From positions 8,376,700-8,440,699 of the forward strand of contig OW388304.1 in assembly GCA_936450465.1 (NCBI GenBank): a stretch of DNA of 64,000 bases, given 5' to 3'. The notes under the pieces are model-generated. The model was not told where the DNA came from, made no database searches, and saw only the letters and a program-made list of their open reading frames with translations. Made by a program: the position numbers and the translations under genes. The DNA is from Gibbula magus. Its lineage: Eukaryota > Mollusca > Gastropoda > Trochida > Trochidae. Below, piece after piece: positions 20,601 to 33,800 of this stretch; position 1 is the stretch's first letter; each line of letters begins with the position of its first letter.

Positions 20601-21100
20601 AACCTTTAAAATTTGTGAGGGATGCTGAAATAGACAAATCCGAATTCCTTGAAACTCTTACACCCCCAAAAGAAGAATCTCTATCTGAAGAACTAGATCT
20701 TTGTCCCACAGCTGATGTGAAGACTCCTGAATTTGAAACACCTACTTCAAGAAGAAGATCGAATCGGCTGAGTAAAGGGAGAAAACTCTGTGAAGAAGTT
20801 GAAACTTCAAATCAGGGAACTTGTCAAGTTCCAAATTTGATTGACTCTCCACTTAGAATATTAAACTTTTCCTGTGATGATGATAAAACGTCCGACGTGG
20901 CTTTATCGCAGACCAGACGTTCATCTCGTCTCCGAGACAAGTATCTTGAAGCTGTTAAAATGTTACATACACCTCCCCACAAACCACAAACACTTGCCAA
21001 AGTGTTGGTTGTGGACACGCCAGAAAATCAGTATGGACTCACTCTGAGGAGAAGACAGTTGGCTCATTTAAGAGGGAAAATGTCCCCAAATCCATCATGA
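17452..21100 (+). CDS. RHNO1: RAD9-HUS1-RAD1 interacting nuclear orphan 1 (RHNO1), two coding exons, 270 aa
   Basis: RHNO1 (RHINO) binds the 9-1-1 DNA-damage clamp and TopBP1 and supports ATR-Chk1 signalling in the nucleus. Exons 17452-17616 and 20453-21100 join in phase 0. The basic N-terminus MPRKGSRK resembles human MPPRKKRR. SDTSWISSNF (SWI, residues 54-56) matches human TITSWVSPDF, the clamp-binding SWV region, at nearly the same position. The C-terminus has DTPENQYG (243-250) then LRRRQLAHLRGK, against human DTPEDKYG...WRRRQHLLAYLRERGK. Also seen: a KEN box (92-94), several TP/SP sites and two RRSxRL motifs (156-161, 210-215). Human length is 238 aa. The divergent FoxM1 neighbour strongly supports the call. 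The middle of the protein is not alignable by eye. Confidence 0.9.
17617..20452 (+). other. RHNO1 intron
   Basis: 2.8-kb AT-rich intron without an evident exon. A perfect 10-bp hairpin, GGTTGGAGGC / GCCTCCAACC, lies at about 19473-19500. Confidence 0.7.
20453..21100 (+). CDS. RHNO1: RHNO1 coding exon 2 (residues 56-270)
   Basis: Acceptor TTATTTTTCCAG; begins ISSNFNELTRQG. A first in-frame Met is absent here, so translation must come through the upstream exon. It carries the KEN box, both RRSxRL motifs and the conserved C-terminal box. Confidence 0.92.
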   Translation: MSSNFNELTRQGLSTSRLKILRGKRTHTRQRHVTTDKENLSFRKTNSRLKPLKFVRDAEIDKSEFLETLTPPKEESLSEELDLCPTADVKTPEFETPTSRRRSNRLSKGRKLCEEVETSNQGTCQVPNLIDSPLRILNFSCDDDKTSDVALSQTRRSSRLRDKYLEAVKMLHTPPHKPQTLAKVLVVDTPENQYGLTLRRRQLAHLRGKMSPNPS

Positions 21101-21149
21101 TCCTGCAACGTTTATGTCAATTTGAATTTACAACAAGTGCAATACATGT

Positions 21150-21223
21150 AATAAAATATTCTTGATTTATATTGTAAATAATTTTGATAAAGTTGCGATC
21201 TAAGGGAAAAAAAGTGAAATAAA
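21150..21223 (+). promoter_or_regulatory. RHNO1 polyadenylation signals
   Basis: Two AATAAA hexamers lie 50 and 118 nt after the stop (21150-21155 and 21218-21223), giving a short 3' UTR. Confidence 0.6.
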
Positions 21224-24200
21224 CAAGATGATATATCTAGTAATTGAATATTGGTCTCTTGACATTACAATGATAATTTTGAAGTATGTCAAACTAATCT
21301 CTGAGACCCACATACCCCTTCCCTGACCCATAGTAAGCCCATTCCTACCAGTCATCCTGTAAGAATCTTCTCCCCTCCACTTGACAACCTACAGCTCCAA
21401 CTCAATACACACCTTGATAAGGCACTGATTACTGGTTTTGGAGAAGTCATCGAAATGTTTTACTAATAACGCCTGCCACACCAATATATTGGTGAGGTGA
21501 AGATCAAATGAACAAACTTTGATCCCCAAGGTGCAAGGTATCTTCCTACAAAATTTCAGCTTTGGGGGTGATGCAGTTCTGGGTACAGTTCCACTAACCG
21601 ATCCAAGCCATAAGATCAATCTTAGCCAGTGATAATATATGGGCTTACGCTCGATCTTAGGCCTGAGATTGGTTAGTGGAACGGCCCCCTGGGTAAGTCG
21701 AAAATGTGAAAAGTTTACAGACGGCCCATGCCATAAGCCCATCTTGACTTTCAGGCCTGATGAAATAAAATTGGTCACTATCATGGCGATAAATGTTTTG
21801 AAATCAGAGTTGATTTACTTTATATATCGTTTATATATTGTATATATATTACTTTATAATATATTTTCTATGATCAGTCAAGATAAGAAAATTAGAACTG
21901 AACTCCCTAAAATGACCAGAATATCCATCAATGTGACAGTAGTTTCATACTGATTGTTTTGATTCCAACTAGAAGCTTTGGGTTTCCTGAAGCTCTGTAC
22001 GGATGGATGTTCTGGTTTTCTCGAAGAATGACAAAGTCAAAATATATTTCAACTGCTTTATTTTTCTTGTAACCAGCAAGAAATGAACTAAGTGATATTA
22101 TTCAAACCTGTTAAAATGTGTGAATCATTATGCCACATGCACACTTCTCAAAAGTACTCAATGGAGGGGAAGTGGGGAGAGGTTAACTTAATCGTTATCT
22201 TGATTGTTGGACAACATCAGCAGACAGACAAACAATACTGGCATTTGTTTAGAAATAAGCACGCTGGTAAAAAAAACTTAATTCCATCTGGTTCGACATC
22301 ATTGAAAAGATGTAACAAAGGCACATTTCCAACATCAAAGTCTATATCACATGAAATAATTGACTAGAACAAATATAGTTTCGTAATAATCTGATTAATT
22401 GGTTGCGATCGATTTGTAGATTTGGCATCTAGATCTAGAATTTATTTTTTTCCATTGGAAAGCCTATCAGCTATACAAACTTGAAAATGTACACACAGGT
22501 CACATCCATGAAATACTTTCTTGCAAGTTTAAATCCTATAATTAAATATTTATGCTGACTAGTGAAGTAGATAATAATATATTTTTCAGAAAGGGAGACA
22601 AAAGTAAATTCAGGAAGAGTCGGTATGGCAACCATTGTTTTGCATAGACAAGTAAAAAAAATCTTTACAGCAGTTATAAGGGGCAGTAACTGAAATTAGT
22701 TTATAAACTTTGTGATATGTTTGAGTATGTATTGACGTGTAAATCAGCATATTCTTTGATGGATCTTTAATACTTGCACACTTTTATAAACACATTAAAA
22801 CATTTTGAGTATAACAAATGTACATGTTTCACTTTCTAAAATAACATCTGCTTTAAACATATGTACACACATATATACATACAAAAGAAAGTGCAAACAC
22901 AATCTACAATATGACAACAGAGGAAACATTAAAGTGCTTAACAATAGAATTTAATAGTCATAATGCTATAACATTGTTATATTTGGGATCACACTTTCTG
23001 CAAAAGTACAAATTCTTATACTTTTTTTGGGGGACGACACATTTGCCGGATTGGAATCCACAACCTCAGCACCAACCGCCAGATCTGACTACCAACAGCT
23101 TACCTATTTGGTCACCGTGACTTTGACCTTTTTTAGGTTGAATATTTCTAGTGTAGATTTTGTGTAGGGTACAACATTGTACAAATTAAGGTATTTTCTG
23201 GTTTACTGTGCCCTTTATTTTTAGATTTCATGATTTTATTTCAAAACTCTCTCCTACTCACAGCAACTATCGCGATATGTTGATAGTTCAATCTATCGCT
23301 ATATCCTAGAGGCAGATGTCTCTGCTGAAAAAGTCTTAATTTCTCACACTGTTCAACCATTGTCATGGTTGAAGTTCAATGGAAACAATTCTGTACAATT
23401 TTATTCTTTAATTCTGATAAGTACTGGTAACACAACACATGAAGCATTTCAGATGATAAAGGGATAACCAAACACAACGTGCCCTTGTCTCATTAAGTGA
23501 GAAGTATCATGTCTCTGTCATGTTTTGTATCCTCTGTATCACAGTCAACTATCACATACATCATCAATGCATTTCAAGCAACTCACGAGTTTGTAGTGTT
23601 ATCGGATAAGCTGAATATGTATAAAAAACAGTCATAATACAAGTAAGCAGATGACATTTGCTTCTAGTACATATTTTTGAATGTCAGAAGATTTCATTTG
23701 TGGATTTATCATGTTGCAACTTTACAGCCATCCTTGAATATTCTAGGCATTAACTTACACAGAGCTAATTTAAGAAAGGGACAATGCCTTGAATATTCTG
23801 GACACCTTTTCTTTCTTACACATAGAAAATAAGTAACATTTCCATGTACAGTAGAGCATTGTAGTAAGAATGCTCACATTTCCAAATATAGTATGGAATT
23901 TTCTACCTTTGGTAATTAATACATCTCTGTACAATTCATCAGCAATGACCACCCATACTTGTTTCTCCTTCTTATATTTTCTGACCCATTTACTGCCAAT
24001 CATTTCCAACAGGTTTGTGAAATGACTTAACAACCATATCATTAAGATCAGTCTTAATTCCACCTTTAAACATTGGCTAAAATCCATCATACAACTAAAC
24101 ATTTGTCAGTGAAATGGCATCTTTGGAACAGTTTTCTAATCTCTTCAGGCTCTCTGTGGTAGGCCAGTGTTCTATTTCTGACCCTTTCAACAATACGAAC

Positions 24201-24272
24201 TCTAAAGAGAGCTGTCAAATGTGAGAGCTGACCAGATATACACATGCCCTTTGATCATTGTAAGTAAGGAAG
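21224..24272. other. Convergent intergenic region, RHNO1 to C2CD5
   Basis: At 21588-21690 a foldback (GTTCCACTAACC opposed by GGTTAGTGGAAC) sits inside a decayed member of the 44.8-kb repeat family; GTGAAAAGTTTACAGACGGC at about 21710 matches 44908. Minus-strand AATAAA signals that could end C2CD5 transcripts lie at 23405-23400 and 23219-23214. No coding exon is recognised. Confidence 0.5.
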
Positions 24273-27200
24273 CTAAGTGGCTGCAGAGCTGACTAGTTTA
24301 GGTGAGTCGCCGGTCTTCTCCAAGTGCGGTGGGACCACAGCTAGAACAGTCTCGCTCCCTAAACTTGCACACACTGCATCTCCGCACACACTCACTAGGC
24401 ACTGGCTCTGTAAGACAGAAATCATTTCATCAGAGAAGCAATCCGTGCAAGATAATCCAAAAACCAAACTTAATTTAAACTAGAAGAGCGTTTGCGGGAC
24501 ACCGCAAAAGCAGAGCAGCTCCGAAACTTTGGGTCTCGCCTTTCCCTGTTCCGCCTTCTCCTCAGCACAAATAAAATGGGAATTTTTTTGGACAAAATGT
24601 TTTTCATTATTCAAGTTATTCTAACAAGTTGAATCATCACTGGGTTCACTTTTCACAACTTTGTTCTTAAAACCTATTTCTGATTTCAAAATTGAATCAA
24701 AAGATTAACATGGCCTTAACCAATATCTCATGACCTTGAACTTTGACCTTCAAGGTCACACCATCAATGATTACTTTTCATTGTGTATAACAATCATGCA
24801 ATGACTCAAAAGTGTTCATTGTTAACATAAGGCATATTCACAATAGCACGCTTAAGTTGTGACCTTGCTGTGACCTTGACCGTTGACAGATTTTAGCAAA
24901 AACGTTTTCAAATCTTGGTCTTTCTCCATAGTTGATATATACCAAGTTAGGGCCTGATAGCACATAAGTTGTTGAAGTTATCGTGTTTACAAGGATTTTT
25001 GTAGTGATTTCAGAACTCATGACCTTGACCTTTGACCTTGAATGTGAGCATGTCAAAATATTTCCCCAGGTGTACAAGAAAGAAGCTATATATATGAGGT
25101 GTTGATACCTTCATGGAAAAAAGTTATTTAGTGATTTCAGAACTGGTGACCTTGACCCTATCTCGTGACCTTTAAAATTCAAGGTCACACAATCAGTGAT
25201 CACTTTTCATTGTGTATAACTATCATTTAGAGATTCAAAGTGTTAATAGTTGAAATAAGACATTTTCGCAAAAGCATGCTTAAGTCGAGCCCTCGCTGTG
25301 ACCTTGACCTTTGACGAATGTTAGCGAAAACCTTTTCAAATCTTGGCCTTTCTCCATAGTTGATGTACACCAAAGAAGAGCCTGATAGTACAAATATTTT
25401 TCAAGTTATCGTGTTTACAAGGATTTTTTTTAGCGTTTTCAGAACTCGTGACCTTGACCTTTGACCTTGAATGTGAACATGTCAAAATCATCCACCAGGT
25501 TTATAAGAAAGAAGCTATGTATATGAGGTGTTAATACCTTCTTGGGAAAAGGTTATTTAGTGATTTCAGAACTGGTGACCTTGACCCTATCTCGTGACCT
25601 TGACCTTTAAAATTCAAGGTCACACAATCAGTGATCACTTATCATTGTGTATAACAATCATTTAAAGATTCAAAGTGTTAATAGTTGAAATAAGACATTT
25701 TCGCAAAAGCATGCTTAAGTCGTGCCCTCGCTGTGACCTTGACCTTTGACGGATGTTAGCGAAAACCTTTACAAATCTTGGCCTTTCTCCATAGTTGATG
25801 TACACCAAATAAGAGCCTGATAGTACAAATATTTTTCAAGTTATCGTGTTTACAAGGATTTTTTTAGCGATTTCAGAACTCGTGACCTTGACCTTTGACC
25901 TTGAATATGAACATGTCAAAAAAATTCCCCAGGGGCATAAGTAAGAAGTTATATGAGTTCTCAAAACCTTCTAGGAAAAAAGTTATAGCGAATACAAAAT
26001 GCGCGTGCGGCGGCGGCGGCGACGGAAACTGCGCAAAAACTGATAGCAGCTCCGACTTAGTCGGAGCTGCTAAAAATACACAGGATACAAATGATTTATA
26101 CCAGGTACTAGAAAGCATCCTCGCCTCAGAGGTGACTCCGTACTTTTTCCCATGAACCTGCTCAAATCAGGAAACTTACACTCAGTAACACTTTGTTCAC
26201 CATGGGCATCTGGTTTTTAACATTGAAAATTCATGAGTGCTCACATCCTGAGACATTAAAAGTTACTGACGTCAAGGCAGTTACAAATTGTCCATACTGA
26301 ATGGTTTCTAGCAATGTCCCCTATGAGTGAAAACTTTAGACACAGATAACATCCTTTATTTCTAACCTACAAGAAATCGTCTCACATTTTCAACTGGTTT
26401 CTGTCTGAAATACAGAGACAACCTTTACCTGGTTTTTATGAGGATTGCTGTACAGAATACAGTGGGTCATCTTGTAGGCCACGAGAGCGTTGCCACCCAG
26501 GGACGCCACATGAGCTCGGACTATAGCCATCACCTCCGCTATAGCTGTCTGCATAAATCCACTGAGTCCTCCATCCTTCAAACATCATTCAAAGATAAAT
26601 GGTCGAGATTATTTGACCGGCTAATTAATCTTGAATCAGAGTTTGGCCTGATGATCTATTATGAACACAAAATTCAAGATTAAAGTAGACGTTAAAGGCC
26701 TGTTTATTAATCTCAACACTGATAAAGTTTACCTTGTGATGTACTATGTATTGTGGTTTGATGAACTATCATGTAATTGTACACAAAAATTCAGAATATA
26801 AATTTGTTGATCAAGCATTAATCATTTTGATTACGAGATCGAATCAGAGATTCCAAATAACTATTTGTAATTGATTTTGACATTAATTTATTACTATTAA
26901 TGTACATTTATTGAGAAACGGTCACACATTTTTGAAAGCTTTCGTCCAATCAGAATTGCTGAATTTAGTGTAACAAAATCATTTTGTAATTATATAATGA
27001 CCACATCTCCCTGAAACAAAGGGAAGTAATTCAAATGAAACAATATTACCGCATACCATCATGAATAGGTCAAATTATTGCTTGCTGTATATTCACCCAT
27101 TGCAAAATTGGAAGTATTCACGTAAACGTTTATATTTTGTTGTAATAATTACCAATACAGTCTGTCACTTCAAATGATTCAATTATAGACCTATTTTTTC

Positions 27201-27813
27201 GATGGCTGTTATGATGGGTTGAGATCCTGTTATAGTCACTTGATGACTTGTTCTGTAGCCAAATTTCCTATTTAATCTCAGGTAATCTAATATGACCAGA
27301 TTATATAAAACTTTTAAAATGATGAGTTTTCTTACCTCTCTAACAGCTGTACTCTCTCGAATGAAGAAAAAGTTGTAGTTTCCGAGGTAACGTTCAATCT
27401 TTCCACCGGCAACAATTGGCAAGGGAGATAACTCTACCCCATGTGGATAACTTTGAGGAACTTTCTGCAAACACAAAGTACATTTTACACATCATATGTT
27501 TCTACATATCTTGACACTTTTTTTCATTTATGTTGATATTTTTAACTAAAATGCGAAAGTAGACTGCTTCTCTTATTCTTGATGATACTTCATTTCAAGA
27601 GTTTTTCACAATCCTGTTAAACAATTTGAGATGGGAATCTAAATCCGTAATAAGGTTGAATAACAAAATGTATTGAATATTACCGGTAACTGTAGCTTAC
27701 TCCATCAGAAGTTAATTATGTTAAAGGTTGACTTCAACAAGAATAACTCCAATGACTTACTGGTTTGCTTGTGACAAGTTTCTTTCCAGAGTCAACTCTT
27801 AGAGGTTTGAGGA
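24273..27813 (-). CDS. C2CD5: C2CD5 exons 27-30: fourth repeat (GGNALVAY) and C-terminus
   Basis: Exon 28: AGGKIERYLGNYNFFFIRES (human GAKITKYLGIINMFFIRET). Exon 29: SGFMQTAIAEVMAIVRAHVA, SLGGNALVAYKM and NPHKNQ. Exon 30: SQCLVSVCGDAV, then a divergent tail to TAG at 24275-24273. The exon 29-30 intron carries the nuclear-receptor-motif tandem repeat. Confidence 0.95.
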
Positions 27814-30800
27814 CTGCAACATAAAACATGAAGTAGAATGCACTAACTATAAGAAATCTTATGAGAAATGGACAATGCTAATGTTCAGCCCTTTATCACC
27901 GAGGGCTAGGACTCTCAGAACCTATAAAGTCAAAGTTTGTAGGGCTACGATTGTTTTGAGAATAAGGGCCCAGCCCTTTATCACCTAGGGCTAGAACTCT
28001 CAGAACCTATAAAGTCAAAGTTTGTAGGACTACGATTGTTTTGAGAATAAGGGCCCAGCCCTTTATCACCTAGGGCTAGGACTTTCAGAACCTATAAAGT
28101 CAGTGTGTGCATAATAATGGGCTTGTGGTTATTTCCAGCCCTGGAGATGTTATCCCTTACATACACACCTTTCCCACCTGCTGGAGTACTGGTGCCACTA
28201 GCTCCGTCCGCAATATCCATAGGAAATATCATGTCCTCCCCCTCTCCTGTACCGGAAACTGTGAAAATGATGTTAAGATCTCACAAGAGTGAAGTTGAAC
28301 TTATTCAGACTTGGTTTGATCACAAAAATTATAAGATCCCTGAGTAGCAGTGGACGAAATAACTTTTAGCGTCCATTTCACTGGAAGCTTCTTTGCGATT
28401 TAAAAATAAACAAAATTTGACAGACCCTTCAACATGTATACTATTATGTATAGAATCTCACCCAAGTGTCTTCTGATATCAAATATATCAACACGAGTTG
28501 ATAAAAGTTACAAATACCCGAGGCTTGCCGTTGATATATATGATATCAGAAGACACTTGGGTGAGATTCTCTACAGTATAGTATACATGTTGAAGGGTCT
28601 GTCAAATTTTGTTTATTTTTATTTATCATTCAAAATCATTCTTCAACAATTATTAGCCGAAGAATGACATAGCTGAAACACAAAACTGCCATTTTGCTTC
28701 TTCAGCAGTGATCTCAATGACGTCATAGGATTGTGACGTCATAAGCATTATGACATCATAGCAGTGTTACGTCATCACCATTGTGATGTCATATCAATGT
28801 CAGCAGTGTTCTCAGTGATGCAAAAGCTTTGTGATGTCATTAACTGATGATGTAATAGGATTATGACGATTTGATTGTCGTGATATCTACAATGTAGATA
28901 TCTACAGTGGGAGCCAGTTTTGGATGATAAATTAGTTTATCAGAAGTCTACCAAGCCAAATGTGTTCGCTGACAATTATATCACTGGTCTTATCTCAAAG
29001 TAACCATATATGGCGGACTGATATCAAGCCTGCAGCAGGGAGCATCTAAAGATGTAGACTGACATGCCAAACATATAGCAACAATAGTGTTTGCAGTATA
29101 GCTTTTGTACCTGTTTTCTGTGGAGTCCTGATGCCGGCTGAAGGAAGAGTGAGATGACCTGTGCTGGGGACCATCTTCACTTGGGTAACTCCCAGGCAAC
29201 ACCCGGTCACAGAGATCTGGTAGAGACACACAGTATTATACAGTGTATACAGTAAGTTTTAAGGAATCTAACAGTCCAAGGGATCTGACAACTAAATAAT
29301 ATCTAACGACTCAAGGAATCTGACAGTCCAAGGTTTCATTAAAATATTTACATCATAACTCAATTGATACTTCTGCCGTAATTAAAAAGTTAATTCTCTT
29401 AATTTTGTGAATCACATTCTGCATTGCCAGTCTCAAGAGTTTTTTTTATTTCCGTGAATGCACAAATCTTTTATATGGGATATTTAATCATTACAAAATG
29501 AGATGTGCTATTTTCAAAAAAAACAATATCGAACCTGAATTTCATCCTCATCAGGAATTTCAACATCGAAATCCAAGTCGGCAAGCACCAGAGGAACCAG
29601 TTTTCTTAGCTTGAAATATATTTTCTGGAATAGGAAACAATTCTTAAATTCAACAACAATTGAGTGGATCCCTTCATGAAAGTGAAAAACTTAATTTGTA
29701 ACATGCTAGATATTTATTGCTGTTGCATGATCAGCAATGATGGATTATTTCAGTCTGAAGTCAGGATGGAATGACATAAAATACTGTCAGTGTTAAACTT
29801 TTTACAAGATATATTTTGGCTCAGTCTTAATAACTTTCAAATCTGATGTATATATACCGGTAACGTCTATCTCACTTTTGTATTCTCTTCTCAACAATGT
29901 TTATTTGAGTCCCTTACCCTCAGTAAACTCTCAAACATGTCAGCAAAGTCAGCTTTGGTCTGTGGAGCCAGTCTTCCTCTCCAGATTTGGGTAAACATCT
30001 GAAGTAAATGGAATATCATAAAGGATATGGTATTGCTGGTATGAATTAGAAGTTCTCTGAAAATGTTGGGCTTTACAAATACCAGACACTCTGATTGTAC
30101 TCGTCATTTGTCGCCATTTTAATAGAATAAGATCACAAATCATGGAAATATTTGCGATGGTTTATTTTTCTGTCAGTGTACTTCCTTGGATAATTACTTT
30201 TCATAGAATTCTTGGAAAGTGGAAATAGATTACAGTAACGTCTCTAATAACCAGGTGAACATTTTTCAAAGTTTATTAAATCCTCACACCTTGTTGCTAA
30301 CTAACCTGCAGGTTGATATTGATGTTATCTCGTGTGACGCTGGGAGGTATGAGGGTGTTACATGTCTCTATACCGTCTGGTGGAGGGAGGTCCTGTAACA
30401 CTGCTACTATCATCTCATCCTTCACATCGTCTATCTGCAACATCATCAGTGGGAACACAATTAATGTATTTATCTTAGACAACCTCAATTGATCCTGTAC
30501 ATCCCCAATTGATCCTGTACATCCCCAATTGATCCTGAAAACCCCCAATTGATCCTGGCCAACCCTAATTGATCCTGAAAACCCCCAATTGATTCCGGTC
30601 AACTTCAGCACATCCTGGACAACCCTATTTGATCCTGGCCAACATCAATTGATCCTGGCCAACTTCAACAGATCCTAGATAACCTCAATTGATCCTGGAC
30701 AACTTCAACAGATCTTTCACAACCCCATTTGATCCTGGGCAACCCCAATTGATCCTGGACAACTTCCAACATATCCTGGTTAACCTCAATTGATCCTGGC

Positions 30801-33800
30801 CAACTTCAACAGATCTTTCACAACCCCATTTGATCCTGGGCAACCCCAATTGATCCTGGACAACTTCCAACATATCCTGGTTAACCTCAATTGATCCTGG
30901 CCAACTTCAACAGATGTTTCACAACCCCATTTGATCCTGGGCAACCCCAATTGATCCTGGACAACTTCCAACATATCCTGGTTAACCTCAATTGATCCTG
31001 GCCAACTTCAACAGATCTTTGACAACCCCATTTGATCCTGGGCATCCCTTATTGAACATGGCCAACCTCAATTGATCCTGGCAAATCCCAATGAATCCTG
31101 ACCAAATTTAACATTTTACCTGCTGAAATAACAAGAAAAAGGTGAGCATGGCTCACATACCCCCGCCATCCGCTATCTGTCCATTGAGAATTATAGATGT
31201 GAAGGGTTCTATGTTTAAAAAACAGCTTCAAGCATCATAATATTGTCCAAAATAATTTTGGGAACTGGCTTTGTTATTACAAAATTCCATTCAACCAGAT
31301 GTAATATTTTTCAGGTAAATTAATTTTTCCCATTAGAGCATCACACCGGTAATTTGTACCAAGTTCAATTACAGATTCAAGGGCTTCATAACTTCGTAAA
31401 AAATAATATTTTGGCAATGGACTGTGAACTCGATGAAGAGTATCACATCTGGACTACCTACATGTTAAATTTAATTCACCTAGATGTAATAGTTTGCGGG
31501 AAAACTTGTCCAAATTGGAGCATCACAGCTCTTTTGGTACTAAGCTCAATTTCGGATTCAAGGGCCATAACGCCGTAAGAAATAATATTTCGGAAATGGA
31601 TTTTAAACTCAATGAAGAGTATCATCTGGACTATCTACATGTTAAATATTTTAAGTTTATAGAAAGTTAAGCAATAATTCACAGATTGTTCACTATATTA
31701 CCTCGAGTACAAAGGTGTCCCTGTTTCCCACAGCAAGCTCCAGCTCGGATTGCTCATCTTCACTTTCATCGGTCGCCATACTTCTGGGGCTTGGCTGGCC
31801 TTGGTTGTCCTAGCAACAGAATTTCAAAGATGTTTCATCAATTTACTTACTGAAAGAGTCATTTAGAAAATGGATAAAACATTTTTAGGATTTAAAATGA
31901 AAACTATTCTCCTAATTTGATTTGTTGTAAAAATTCTTCACATTGATTACATACAACGATAAGTATAAATCATTTGATTCTTAGAGCAAATATCATGTTG
32001 TCCTTGGCCTAGATTTTTAAGGCTCTATCAGCACCTTTATAATCACAGCTCAATTAGGGAGTCGAGACTGTCTTAGCACTAAGAGATCTTAGAGAATCTG
32101 AGCCTGTGCGGCATGAACATCCCCTACCTGGGAAGTTGAGAAATACATTTTCTTGTAATATGAATGTTTTAAAAAAATTGAAAATAAATAGTAGAGTATA
32201 AGTATATATATCCCACCATCAGGTCTAGTCCAAATCGTTCCCGGTTTCCTTGGAGTGTTTCCATGATCCTCTTCTGAAGTTCAGCAACTTTCACATTCTC
32301 GCCTTTCAAAGATGTCTGAATAAAGGCAAATACTTACATTGAGAATCTAACAGAGATCTATACCAACTCACTTGCCAAAATAAAGAACACAGAATAAAAG
32401 GTCCTGACAAACCAAACCATCCCTCAGGCAATGACTTCTGAACATCTGTTCCAGTGAACTATTTCACAGTGACACTAAAGATGCTTATAAGGTAATGTTG
32501 AGGGATAACCATGAAAAAAAAAGGTTTTCTGGATAACAACTTCAACATTTTGTAGCATGAAACATTGTGTATTTTGTCATCTAATATGTGATTGGAAACT
32601 GGCTAAAGATAGTCTTTGAGGAGCATTTAGAAGTTAGGTGAGGTCAATTGGGTTTAACGCCGCTTTCCAGAGCATTTTATTTTTATCGCCGCTGCTAGCA
32701 TAATTGCAGGGAGAAAGCCCGCAACGCCATGGTTGCTATGCATTGTGCGTTTAAAAGTGGAACACCTACAGGAAAAGGGTTTTCTGGATAACAACTTCTA
32801 TATTGTGTAGTTGTAATATTCCTGTGAACTGGCCACTCATTTCATAGTGTCCAGGTACGCTGCTGAGTAAATACTATTCATCTCATTTCTCCAACCAGTT
32901 CATGGTCAGGCAGATGTCTATTGCTTTTGGAGATTACGATATTAAAAGTTAAAAGTTTTGGACTAAACTGTAAAGCTTTACCTGGTTTGATATCTTTGGC
33001 ACAGGCGGAGGGGGTAGAGGTCCCAGGTACGCTGAAGTTGCTGTCTGTAGATAGATCATTGGAATACATGGAGAAAGCGACTACCAAACATTCAATTGAG
33101 ATTTAGTGAAAAACTAAAAGTTTTCATTCTGGGATCGCAAACATTCAGTTAAAGCAACAGCACACCAATTTATATTTTGGGGAAACAAAATCAGATGAAA
33201 TATCCTCATTTGTGTAGTTTTTGCTTATAATAATAACTTAAACACATGAAACACTTGGTTTTAATTGTATTTTGACAAGCATAAATAGTGCAACTGTGTA
33301 AACACTAAACAGGAATATCTTTTCAAATAATGTTTTCCCAAAATGATTGTACTGTACCTTTAAAGACTACTTTATGTCAGTTTTATCTTTTATTGAAATG
33401 TACAGAGTTTATCTAATGTTAAAAAAAATAACAGGCTGGATCAGAATGAATGCCTACCCCAACAGCGACTATCATGGTGTCTCCTACAGTGACCTGTATC
33501 TTCAACCCGAACAGTCCATTCATCCCCTTCATCTGAAGTAGAGCACTCAATAACTCACATGGTTTATCCTTTATTCAGGGATTGGGAAAGGATATAGGAT
33601 GAAAAATGGCCCATTAAAATTTGCAATTTTTCTATTGCTACAAGGGGAATTGCCCATTCAAATTTCTGAAAATGACTAAAAGCCCTTAAAATGGCCCATT
33701 GTCAAAGGTGTCTTTCCCAATCCCTGTTTATTCATACTCTATTGGCAATAAAATGTATTCACATGTATACATTGACCTGTATATCCTGTAACCCGGCCAT

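Noticed and set aside
21588..21690. Foldback GTTCCACTAACC/GGTTAGTGGAAC as a regulatory hairpin
   Set aside because: It sits inside a decayed dispersed repeat, so a specific role is unlikely.
26045..26071. Hairpin AGCAGCTCCGA/TCGGAGCTGCT as a Helitron 3' end
   Set aside because: The CTAA would overlap the stem and no TC 5' terminus could be fixed, so Helitron assignment is not supported.
28105..28347. Plus-strand 80-aa frame TPFPPAGVLVPLAPSA
   Set aside because: Antisense to C2CD5 exon 26, which joins its neighbours in phase.
30297..30974. Minus-strand frames with repeated INWGCPGS
   Set aside because: Produced by the 20-bp minisatellite; only the DDVKDEMIVAVL part belongs to C2CD5 exon 22.
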